Assembly: GCA_910575475.1 (NCBI GenBank)
Contig: CAJTGD010000001.1
Coordinates: 239,357 to 303,356 of the forward strand
Source of the DNA: Lachnospiraceae bacterium
Lineage (GTDB): Bacteria > Bacillota > Clostridia > Lachnospirales > Lachnospiraceae
Reading direction: 5' to 3'
DNA length: 64,000 nucleotides
Below the pieces are notes generated by a model, which was not told the origin of the DNA, made no database searches, and worked only from the letters and a program-made list of their open reading frames with translations. Both the position numbers and the translations under genes were made by a program. Below, piece by piece: positions 27,640 to 35,945 of the stretch (position 1 is the stretch's first letter; each line of letters opens with the position of its first letter).

Positions 27640-29998
27640 GTTCCTCAATTCCTAAATGATATAGGTTCTCTGGATTCTGTCTAAGATAATAGCATACGAA
27701 GCTCTCATCCTCATAATACACATCAAGTACTGCCGGATGAATCTCCGAAAAACGCATGCACCAATCATAAACCCTTGCTTCAAGCATGGTTCTCTCTTCA
27801 AGACGTGTATACGAATGCCATTTATTTTGTGGTTGTTCTCTTACATTTTGTATGGTCTTTTCCGTAATGTCAGAAGTCTTGATCTCAGGTGCCTGGCTGG
27901 CCCCGCTGTAAGGATATTTCTGTGAATATTTCTTCCAGTAGATGTCCATATACTTTTTTTCTCCCAGCCAGAAAGGTCCTTGGAAGAAATGAGCCTGAGC
28001 ATATAAAAGAGGTTGTTTTTCTACATAGACAAACACATACTCTGTCGGCAGGGAATACTCCGGATCCGTACATTTTTCCGCAAATCTCTGCAGTTCCTCA
28101 TGCCATCCATCCAGAATAACCGGATATAATTCATCCGTAGGCGCAACAATTGTGAAACTCTTCTCTGGAAAATTCTCTATAATTGAATCTGTCACTTTTA
28201 CCGTAGAATTATACCGTGTCAGTTCATAAAATAGCAATCCCCTGTAATTTCCCAGCAAAAGTGTACCCACATAAATCCCCACTACTGTAAAAACAGATGC
28301 TAGCCTTAATACAAACGCACTGCAAAAATGCAGAAGCACAGAAAACAACGCATCTACCGGCATCAGCGTAACGGCCAGCACAAGCATATGCCCCACTGAA
28401 CAAAATCGCGAATCCGGGATCAATTCTGGATAGCCAACATAAGGCATGGCATAAATCACCATAAATAGTAAATTAAACAGGATCAGCGGCGGATACCCGT
28501 TGCAGACTCTCTTTAGCCATCCGAAATAACTCAGCCTGGCAATCAGGCATAGCAAGACCGTAATTCCCGTAATTCCCAGAATCCATCGTGTTCTCCTCTC
28601 CCCATAGAGAGCAGGATATCCATTCCTGTAAAGCTCCGGCAGCATTTCTTTAAAAAATCGGATTCCCTTGTCTTTCCATTCCTTCCAGTGGACGGTTCCA
28701 ATTGCCTTTGCCTGTATCTCCTCTGTCTCATCGTCTGTTCCTCGATCTGCATCTACCTTTTCCTGAAGCTGTCTTGCCTCTTCTCCCTTTAAGGCGTTCA
28801 CCGCCCAGTCGATCGAATAATTGAAAGGAATTCCTGACAGTAAAGCTCCTGCCATAGGTGTAATTGCAATAAAGCATCCGCAAATCACACTTATAGTCAA
28901 TGGAAGCAAATGCCTTCTGTCAAATATCCTTTTCAGGGAAAAAATCGCAAAAGAAACACAAAGGATAAAGGCCATGATCACGATATAAAAATGTGTTGCA
29001 ATGGATGCAGTCAAAGACATCATAAATAAAAACAGATTCTCATCCCAATAGCATTTTGAAGTTCTGCCCTTTCGCGTCAAAAGAACTCCCTCTTTCAGAT
29101 AGCGTACCAGATACAGAACACATAAAAGCTGCAGATGCAGGCCAAATTCCAAAGGAAGCGTAATCTGCAGACGGAACATACTGTATACATGCTCAGCACT
29201 CACTACATCCACAGTCAAAAACAGCATCAGTACAAATACAGGCGAATACTTCCAATGGAATACTTCCCGCAGTAAAAAATACGTCGATAGCAAAAATACC
29301 GCCACATGGATTCCCTGCAAAAACAAGAGAATGCTGTAAACCCGAATGCCAAACAGCATGCTCATACTATATATAAAGCAGTGCATAGCCTCTGGGTAAA
29401 CTCCTCCCGAAAAAATATTCCCCTTAATAAGACCATAAATCCACTCATGATGCGCATATAAATCTCCCCACCCATACGAATGTACTTGAAACGCGCCATA
29501 TGAAAAGTAGATCATCCCAAAGACCAGAACAACACCGAGTATACCGTAGTTCTGAATCCATGGACTCAGTTTCTTTCGGCATTTCCATATTTCTTCCCGC
29601 ACCCTGAGTCGTATATTGAAGAAACTCTGCTTTGCAGAAGAGGATGTTTCCTTTCCAAAAGGAGTTATTTTTTGCAATGATCTTTGCAGTCTCCTTTTCT
29701 TCAAAGCAGAACCGCTTTTCGCAAATAGGAATTCTCCCCGTCTTTTCCAGAGCGAATAAAAAAAGATACCGTAAAAAAGGATCACCACGACCGCCTGGTG
29801 CAGGATATGGAGCAGTCCAAGAACCAACACCACTGTATTGACGATCACGATCTGCACCGTGACGCAGAAGCTGAAGCGGTATGTCCTCGTTTTTTCTTTT
29901 AAGTGCCCGCCAAATACCACTGACGGCCAGAGGAACATCAGAAACAGCCAGCCAAAGAGCACTTTACCATATTCCAGTATCCAGTACAGGTTTTCCAT
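27629..29998 (-). CDS. Large polytopic membrane protein, copy B (GT-C-like)
   Basis: 789 residues from the ATG at 29998 (GGGGG ribosome site eight bases ahead); an upstream TTG in the same frame has no such support. Two or three helices at the N-terminus, a basic cytoplasmic stretch (about 85-145), then about ten helices to residue 590 and a soluble C-terminal domain that ends with a Y-x-E-D-ESFVCYYLRQ block also present in copy A. After the second helix group come WGDLYAHHEWIYGLIKGNIF and GVYPEAMHCF, acidic and aromatic residues in an outer loop as in GT-C mannosyltransferase-like proteins. The paralogue in copy A is frameshifted. The role may be adding a sugar from a lipid carrier outside the membrane. 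Confidence 0.75.
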   Translation of the reverse strand: MENLYWILEYGKVLFGWLFLMFLWPSVVFGGHLKEKTRTYRFSFCVTVQIVIVNTVVLVLGLLHILHQAVVVILFYGIFFYSLWKRRGEFLFAKSGSALKKRRLQRSLQKITPFGKETSSSAKQSFFNIRLRVREEIWKCRKKLSPWIQNYGILGVVLVFGMIYFSYGAFQVHSYGWGDLYAHHEWIYGLIKGNIFSGGVYPEAMHCFIYSMSMLFGIRVYSILLFLQGIHVAVFLLSTYFLLREVFHWKYSPVFVLMLFLTVDVVSAEHVYSMFRLQITLPLEFGLHLQLLCVLYLVRYLKEGVLLTRKGRTSKCYWDENLFLFMMSLTASIATHFYIVIMAFILCVSFAIFSLKRIFDRRHLLPLTISVICGCFIAITPMAGALLSGIPFNYSIDWAVNALKGEEARQLQEKVDADRGTDDETEEIQAKAIGTVHWKEWKDKGIRFFKEMLPELYRNGYPALYGERRTRWILGITGITVLLCLIARLSYFGWLKRVCNGYPPLILFNLLFMVIYAMPYVGYPELIPDSRFCSVGHMLVLAVTLMPVDALFSVLLHFCSAFVLRLASVFTVVGIYVGTLLLGNYRGLLFYELTRYNSTVKVTDSIIENFPEKSFTIVAPTDELYPVILDGWHEELQRFAEKCTDPEYSLPTEYVFVYVEKQPLLYAQAHFFQGPFWLGEKKYMDIYWKKYSQKYPYSGASQAPEIKTSDITEKTIQNVREQPQNKWHSYTRLEERTMLEARVYDWCMRFSEIHPAVLDVYYEDESFVCYYLRQNPENLYHLGIEEHVE

Positions 29999-30105
29999 GG
30001 CTTTGTCCCCCTTCCATACACCTTCTTTTCTTCCATCCGGTGCCTTTCTTTGAAAAAACAGATAGACTGCTGAAAGCAACCTTCAACAGTCATACCTTGT
30101 CAGAC

Positions 30106-31572
30106 TTATACGCTTCTTTTCTTCGTTTCTCCCGTCTGAATCCGGTATACCAGTCCGGACGGTTTAGGAGCACGCTCCTGCTTTAAGAGCATTCCCTGGC
30201 AGAATACATGCGTATCCAGATGGCGCTCCACCCAGCGCAAACGCATATAAGCCACTGTCCAGCCTGTAAACGATCCCAGCACGACGCCAAGTCCATACCA
30301 GATCTCCGGAAGTCTCATCGAGAAGATACTGCACAGCAGCGTCACACCGCAAAAGCTCACCGTTGTCATCACTGCTCCTGCCATATCATTGTAATAGTAA
30401 AGAAACAGGATCGCCGCATACATCAAAAACAGGATAAAATACCCGGCCGCAAGACAAGGATAGATCTGCATGACTGACCCCGCAAAGCCAAACTGCGGCA
30501 GGATCACGATGCACAGCAGATATATAACGACTGATATGATGAACTGCACACGCATCAGGTTCATCAGCTCATTGCCCAGCTGGCGGAACATCCGCCTCTT
30601 GGCACTCTCAATATCACTTTTCTTTCCGCCGATCACAGCCTCGGAATAGAGCTTATACTTCTCATGGAAATGCATTTCCACATGTGTGATGAAGATCACT
30701 GTGGCGGAAATATTGGTAAACATGGCGAGACAGGTCGCCATATCATAGGGCTGGTTGCATACGAAACTGTCCACAATGACCATCCTTACATCAGAAGTCC
30801 AGAATACGAAATTATGGATATACAGCCCCAGGATATAGCAAAAGTTCGTCACCACCAGCGGCCACCATTTTACAAAGTACTTCAGAACAGGCAAAAACCG
30901 GCTGCTGTTCCTGGAAAAGTACCGCTTCACCGCGGCGAACTCCAGGATTCCAATGGTCAGAAACCCGATCGTCAGCGAAAAGAGCATACTGTAGGCAATA
31001 TCCCATCCGCGTCGGTATCTTAAGAACAGCGCAAGAACAAATGCCACCGCCATGCCAAGTAAAAAGAAGATGGAGATCTTCTCATAATCCTTACAGATGG
31101 AAAGATATACCATAGAATAAAATACCAGGATCATGGAAATATATGCACAGAATCCGGTAAAGACATAGTACACCTCCACACCCCCGACAATGTGCTCCCA
31201 GAGACAGAAGGGAATCCCCAGCAGGCAGCCCAGGACCATGGTCATCAACAGCCCGATATAATAACAGGGCAGGATATCCTCATAGCGCTCCGCGTAGATC
31301 GCGTCCTGCATATATTTTGATAATACGGCATTGAACGGAGATACAACCAGCAGAGAAAAAATAAACGTATACAATATCGTACAGGAAAATAATTCCCTTG
31401 TCAGATAAGACTCCTGATTGAAGTCCAGTGCCCATCCGATCAGCAGGATATTCGCGATGATCAGGATCATGGGCGCTACGGTGATCACAACACTATAGAC
31501 AAATCCCAGCATATCTGCCGCGATCGATCTCTTTTCAAATATCCGATTCAGCTTTACTCCTACACCTGCCAT
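30106..31572 (-). CDS. pelG: PelG-like exopolysaccharide transporter, copy B
   Basis: 488 residues, about 12 membrane helices. It aligns along its whole length with the copy A protein: FSCTILYTFIFSLLVVSPFNAVLSKYMQDAIYAERY near residue 50-95, FCNQ/VCNQPYDMATCLAMF, and a C-terminal FTGWTVAYMRLR block. The ATG at 31572 has GGGAGGG upstream and lies 3 bases after the pelF stop. Expected to form the export channel with PelD, PelE and PelF. Confidence 0.9.
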   Translation of the reverse strand: MAGVGVKLNRIFEKRSIAADMLGFVYSVVITVAPMILIIANILLIGWALDFNQESYLTRELFSCTILYTFIFSLLVVSPFNAVLSKYMQDAIYAERYEDILPCYYIGLLMTMVLGCLLGIPFCLWEHIVGGVEVYYVFTGFCAYISMILVFYSMVYLSICKDYEKISIFFLLGMAVAFVLALFLRYRRGWDIAYSMLFSLTIGFLTIGILEFAAVKRYFSRNSSRFLPVLKYFVKWWPLVVTNFCYILGLYIHNFVFWTSDVRMVIVDSFVCNQPYDMATCLAMFTNISATVIFITHVEMHFHEKYKLYSEAVIGGKKSDIESAKRRMFRQLGNELMNLMRVQFIISVVIYLLCIVILPQFGFAGSVMQIYPCLAAGYFILFLMYAAILFLYYYNDMAGAVMTTVSFCGVTLLCSIFSMRLPEIWYGLGVVLGSFTGWTVAYMRLRWVERHLDTHVFCQGMLLKQERAPKPSGLVYRIQTGETKKRSV

Positions 31573-31575
31573 CCT

Positions 31576-33123
31576 TTAATCCCTCCCGCCATCTGCATCC
31601 GGCTGCGGCTCTTTCTCAGCATCATCCGGATCTGCTTCATCCTGACTTGATTTCTCCTGGTTTTCTTTTTCCGCGTTTTCTCTATCCGCAGTCTCTTCCT
31701 TCCAGGGCAGCTGCATGCTTTCTGCAAAGTCTTTATATATATATCTGTAAGCGTCCTGCAGATGGGAAAGCTGATACAGAGCCATTACTCTCTGATAGCC
31801 GTTCTCCCCCATCTGAACACGCATCTCCTCATTTCCTGCCAAAGCGGTCATGGCATATGCGGTATCTTCCACATTCATGATCCGTGTGACGATCCCCGCA
31901 GGGCCATAGTCATCCCGTTCCCCGAGGAGCAGTCCCCGGCAGTTTCCCACATTGGTCGCGATCACCGGCTTATGCGCCGCGAAGCTTTCCAGGATGACCA
32001 GCGGCTGGCCTTCACTGATACTGGTCAATATCGTCATGTCCATCCTGCCGTAGTACTCCTGCATATCCACATTGCCGGTAAATTCTACATCCTGTATGCC
32101 CATGGTCCTTACCAGGTCAAAGCATTCCTGCGCGTACTCGGAATCCTCCTCCCAGGTTCCCATGATCCAGAGCTTCAGAGCAGGCTCCTGCATTTTTGCA
32201 AAACTAAATGCCTGAAGCAGTGTCATGACATCCTTCACCGGAGTCACGCGGAGCACAGCTCCGATATTGATTTTTCCCTGATCCTCCTCCCTTTTTCCCG
32301 GAAGGTTCTGGAAGTCCTCTACCCGGACCCCGTTCGGAACGATCTTCGTCTTTTCCATCGGACATCCCAGCTCCACCTGCAGGCTTCTTGCATGCTCATA
32401 GAGGCTGGTCACCATATCTGCCCTTTCATAGGCCAGACTGGACATCTTATAAAACTGTTCGATCCAGATATTGGTATAGATCCCTTTCACCCATTTGGCC
32501 ATGATCAGTTCTTCTTCCCGTTCCCGGGTATAGATCCCATGCTCTGAGATCATCAGGCGGCCGCCGTGAAAGTACTTCGCCATGCTTCCCAGTACTCCTG
32601 CATAGCCCGTACAGATGCAATGATACAGGTCAGCCTTGGGAAGCTCTGTCTGCAGGACAGTAAACAGCGGCAGATAAATGGACCTCATCATCCACAGGAA
32701 ATCCGTAAATACTACTTGACTGTAGTTCAGCTGATAAAATTCCGTCACCGCATCCAGGAAGTCTCTGCCCATCAGCATCCCGTTCAAAGAACCCTTCCTT
32801 TTCTGAAAAAAGTCAAACAGGACTTCCCACTCGATCTTCTGTCCCAACAGGAGGCTCCGCAACGCATGGTATTCCTTTTTGTTCATGCGGCGCTTCCGCA
32901 TCCTTTTTTTGCTCCAGTCAGAATCATTCAGATATATCTCATGTACCTCTGTCACATTCGAAGGCAGCTCGTATACATATTTTCCCCTCATAGAGCGATC
33001 TGACACGATTGCCAGGATCACAAATTCCTGCCCGGGAAAGGAGCGGATCAGACTATGGATCCAGCTGGACACGCCGCCCACCACATAAGGATAACAACCC
33101 TCAGCTACAATACAGATTCTCAT
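31576..33123 (-). CDS. pelF: PelF-like GT4 glycosyltransferase, copy B
   Basis: 515 residues. CIVAEGCYPYVVGGVSSWIH opens the protein; SISEGQPLVILESFAAHKPVI holds the GT4 E-x7-E motif. The last 40 residues after PWKEE are highly charged, rich in Glu, Asp and Gln, and are absent from copy A, so they look like an unstructured tail. It starts with ATG at 33123 behind AAGGAAGG, 14 bases after the DUF2194 stop. The polymerase of copy B by analogy with Pel. Confidence 0.92.
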   Translation of the reverse strand: MRICIVAEGCYPYVVGGVSSWIHSLIRSFPGQEFVILAIVSDRSMRGKYVYELPSNVTEVHEIYLNDSDWSKKRMRKRRMNKKEYHALRSLLLGQKIEWEVLFDFFQKRKGSLNGMLMGRDFLDAVTEFYQLNYSQVVFTDFLWMMRSIYLPLFTVLQTELPKADLYHCICTGYAGVLGSMAKYFHGGRLMISEHGIYTREREEELIMAKWVKGIYTNIWIEQFYKMSSLAYERADMVTSLYEHARSLQVELGCPMEKTKIVPNGVRVEDFQNLPGKREEDQGKINIGAVLRVTPVKDVMTLLQAFSFAKMQEPALKLWIMGTWEEDSEYAQECFDLVRTMGIQDVEFTGNVDMQEYYGRMDMTILTSISEGQPLVILESFAAHKPVIATNVGNCRGLLLGERDDYGPAGIVTRIMNVEDTAYAMTALAGNEEMRVQMGENGYQRVMALYQLSHLQDAYRYIYKDFAESMQLPWKEETADRENAEKENQEKSSQDEADPDDAEKEPQPDADGGRD

Positions 33124-33137
33124 CTTTTTCCTTCCTT

Positions 33138-34976
33138 TTACTCCAATTCTATACTTACGTCCGTGCTATCCACTTCAATCAGCCATGCACCGTCTTCCAG
33201 CTGTTCCCAGCTCCCGCCGTCTACACGGACGATCCGCTCGCCTTTGGTCCGCAGTACAAACCATACCGGCGTCTCCGTGCCGGTCAGCTCCAGATGGATG
33301 GTATCCTCCTTGCGGCTGTCTGTATAATCCAATGCAAGGAAGCTGCGGATCCGGCTGTCACATTCTGATACGGTCGTTCCCGCAAATCCCCTGAAATCAT
33401 CCCAATAATAGCCGATATTGCCGCCAAACTCGGAAACCACCTTTTCCAGAGTCTCCTCATCGTTCTCCGGAAATGCCACGCGTCTCATATCCAGGCTGAC
33501 GCTGCTGTACCCCAGGGCTGTCTGTACGCTCCGCATCCGCATGTCATCCCGATAGGTATGCACGGTTCCATTGGATAGGATGCTCTGTCTAGTGATCTCT
33601 TCCGACTGATATCCTATGATATCATTTTCCCCGCTGTAATCGGTTACGATGGTCCGGACATCTCCTGTGATCTCCTCATTCAGAGCCGTTTCCACTTCGC
33701 TCTCTGTCAGACTGCCTGCATAGAAGGAAGAGAACCGGTAGTCTGGAAGTTCCTTCTCCATAAAGCGCTGATCCTCTGTCAGCTTCTCCTGGATGTCGGT
33801 ATCCGATACGTTCTCAGACGACAGACCGGCTTCCGCTCCCTGTTCCCGCAAGCGCCGCATATAATACTGAAGCTCTGTCTGATTCGGAAACTGCTCATCC
33901 TCATAATCATACTGGGGCGTCAGCATACAGGTAAGTCCCAGTGTATTCTGCCGGTAAACCGCTACAAGAGAAGGCCACGCGAGATTCTTGGACATCTCAG
34001 CCGTGGACTGACCATAACGCTCTTTGATTTCTTTATTATTTTCTGACGCAAAGTTCGGATAATTCGTCAGTACCATGTTCTGAGCATTTACCACCGGGTA
34101 GAGCTCGTATTCATTCGACCTGGCCGCCATTGCCGTCAGAATCCCAAGCCCTGTGATATCCTCCATGTAGCTTCCGTTTACAGCAAACACATCCGCTTTA
34201 TCCAGACGGTTACTCCAGATAACCGCCGGATAATCCTCTTCTTCCTCCAGGATGTCCTTTGTAATTCCCCGTATATAAACCTCTGCATCTTTCCCCAATG
34301 TATACCAGGGAAATGTAAGCTCCAGATCCTGCCTTTTTGCACGTTCCTCCTCATCCTCTGCCCTATATACAGCCTCTCCCCCAAGGAGAAATCCTTCCCG
34401 CAGATAAATACCCTCTACCTCGTTCTCCTCAGACTTTACCTCTTCAATCCCCAAAAGCTTTTGCAGCCGGACATTGTCTTTGATCACCTCTACATCCGGA
34501 AGATTACAGAACACTAAATTTACTCCGTCATCCGCATATTTTTCAAGCTCTCCGAGCAAGCCCTTCTGATTCCATTCTATATCATCAGAGTTTATAATGA
34601 TCATTTCCGGGGATTGGTTCTTTTTCTTTTTTTCTGCCTTTTTATACTCTCCGAACGACGCATAGCTATTCATATTCTGCTTTGTGTATACAGCCCATGT
34701 ATATACGACATTTTCTTCCGCACCGCCCGCAGCTCCGATATATACCACCCTGCTGCGGGCATCGCTGAAAGCTGTATCCGTTCCGCCCTGACCTGCAGTC
34801 AGATCTGTTCCCGGCTGATACGCACTGCTCTCGCCGGGAAGATCTTCCCTGTCCAGATAGTATGAATTTTCCTCATAGCCATCCCAGCTTTCCAATGCAA
34901 CATTGGTAAACTGAAACATGAAAAACACAACCAGCATGACTGTGGTAATTGCAAGATAATTCCAACGTGATATCAT
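33138..34976 (-). CDS. DUF2194 protein, PelA-like extracellular component, copy B
   Basis: 612 residues with a signal-anchor helix at 7-24. It shares with copy A the PEMIIINSDDIEWNQ-type block (near 125), the FPWYTLGKDAEVYIRGI block, the NAQNMVLTNYPNFASENN stretch and the C-terminal CDSRIRSFLALDYTDSR sequence followed by beta structure. The gene follows pelE by 12 bases and precedes pelF by 14. In copy A the large membrane protein gene lies between pelE and this gene; in copy B it has moved behind pelG. Probably part of the extracellular polymer-modifying machinery. Confidence 0.75.
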   Translation of the reverse strand: MISRWNYLAITTVMLVVFFMFQFTNVALESWDGYEENSYYLDREDLPGESSAYQPGTDLTAGQGGTDTAFSDARSRVVYIGAAGGAEENVVYTWAVYTKQNMNSYASFGEYKKAEKKKKNQSPEMIIINSDDIEWNQKGLLGELEKYADDGVNLVFCNLPDVEVIKDNVRLQKLLGIEEVKSEENEVEGIYLREGFLLGGEAVYRAEDEEERAKRQDLELTFPWYTLGKDAEVYIRGITKDILEEEEDYPAVIWSNRLDKADVFAVNGSYMEDITGLGILTAMAARSNEYELYPVVNAQNMVLTNYPNFASENNKEIKERYGQSTAEMSKNLAWPSLVAVYRQNTLGLTCMLTPQYDYEDEQFPNQTELQYYMRRLREQGAEAGLSSENVSDTDIQEKLTEDQRFMEKELPDYRFSSFYAGSLTESEVETALNEEITGDVRTIVTDYSGENDIIGYQSEEITRQSILSNGTVHTYRDDMRMRSVQTALGYSSVSLDMRRVAFPENDEETLEKVVSEFGGNIGYYWDDFRGFAGTTVSECDSRIRSFLALDYTDSRKEDTIHLELTGTETPVWFVLRTKGERIVRVDGGSWEQLEDGAWLIEVDSTDVSIELE

Positions 34977-34988
34977 TTTTCCCTCTCC

Positions 34989-35945
34989 TTAGCTGAAAGT
35001 CCTGATCATTTCCAGCGTGTCACTGTCAATGACAATGTTCGAATTTTTCAAGGCACCCAGTGTCTGGAAAAAAGCCCCCCTGTTTTTTACCGTAAAATAT
35101 AATTTCAGCTTACAGGTATAAGTGCATAGTTCATCCGGATACTGTTCCTCCAGACGCTGACACCACTTTTCTACCTTGTCATAATCGCCGCTTTCCAGCA
35201 GCCGCATGCACAGGCTCTCATACCACTCCGAAGTGATCCTGGAAGCATTTTTCTCGTAAAGCAGCTCCACCGCCTCTTCCATCATATGTGTGAACCGGTT
35301 CTGTTCCAGCTCCATGAATACTCTCTGTCCCAGAATATCGTCCATGTACGCGATCAATGCCACTTCGTATTCCGTATCCTCCCGCTCTTCTTCCTGCATC
35401 TCGCTGTATAATTTATGCACGTTGATACGAAATTCATTCAGCCTGTTGCTCAGGATCGAAGCAGCATAGTGAGCGGATTCGGAGTCTTCCGCACTCAAAG
35501 CCAGAGCTACAGAGGACAACGATTCCTTCATATCTCCTTTGATGATATTCATCATAGCCGTACGCAGGCTCTTCTCATCACTGACCGCCAGAGCATCCTC
35601 TACCGGAATGACATTCCGCTCCCGTTCTTCATTGGCCTTTACCTGCGTCTTTACCCGTGACTTATCAAAAATAACATCCTCCAGGTTTACCTGGAATCGG
35701 AAGATGGTCAGGTACAGCAGATGCGTCACAAAGAAAAATACAGGCGCCACTACCGGACACAACAGCATGATAATAAAACGGATCAGATATGTTTTTCTGC
35801 CGTCATACAGATATTCTGCCTCTTCATTTTTCTTTTTCTGAATCGGAACTGCAATGAACATCCCGCAAAAAAGATAGACTGCCGCCACGATCAGATTGAT
35901 CAAAAGCATCACGAAAAATAAATGCTCTTCCCTTGTCAGTGTCAT
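34989..35945 (-). CDS. pelE: PelE-like membrane protein, copy B
   Basis: 318 residues, two N-terminal membrane helices and a helical, TPR-like cytoplasmic region. Same blocks as copy A: SRVKTQVKANEERERNVIPVEDAL, ALSAEDSESAHYAASILSNRLNEFR and CTYTCKLKLYFTVKNRGAFFQTL. The ATG overlaps the pelD stop (ATGA) with GGAGG upstream, exactly as in copy A, so coupling of PelD and PelE synthesis is preserved in both copies. Assigned mainly by location and topology. Confidence 0.75.
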   Translation of the reverse strand: MTLTREEHLFFVMLLINLIVAAVYLFCGMFIAVPIQKKKNEEAEYLYDGRKTYLIRFIIMLLCPVVAPVFFFVTHLLYLTIFRFQVNLEDVIFDKSRVKTQVKANEERERNVIPVEDALAVSDEKSLRTAMMNIIKGDMKESLSSVALALSAEDSESAHYAASILSNRLNEFRINVHKLYSEMQEEEREDTEYEVALIAYMDDILGQRVFMELEQNRFTHMMEEAVELLYEKNASRITSEWYESLCMRLLESGDYDKVEKWCQRLEEQYPDELCTYTCKLKLYFTVKNRGAFFQTLGALKNSNIVIDSDTLEMIRTFS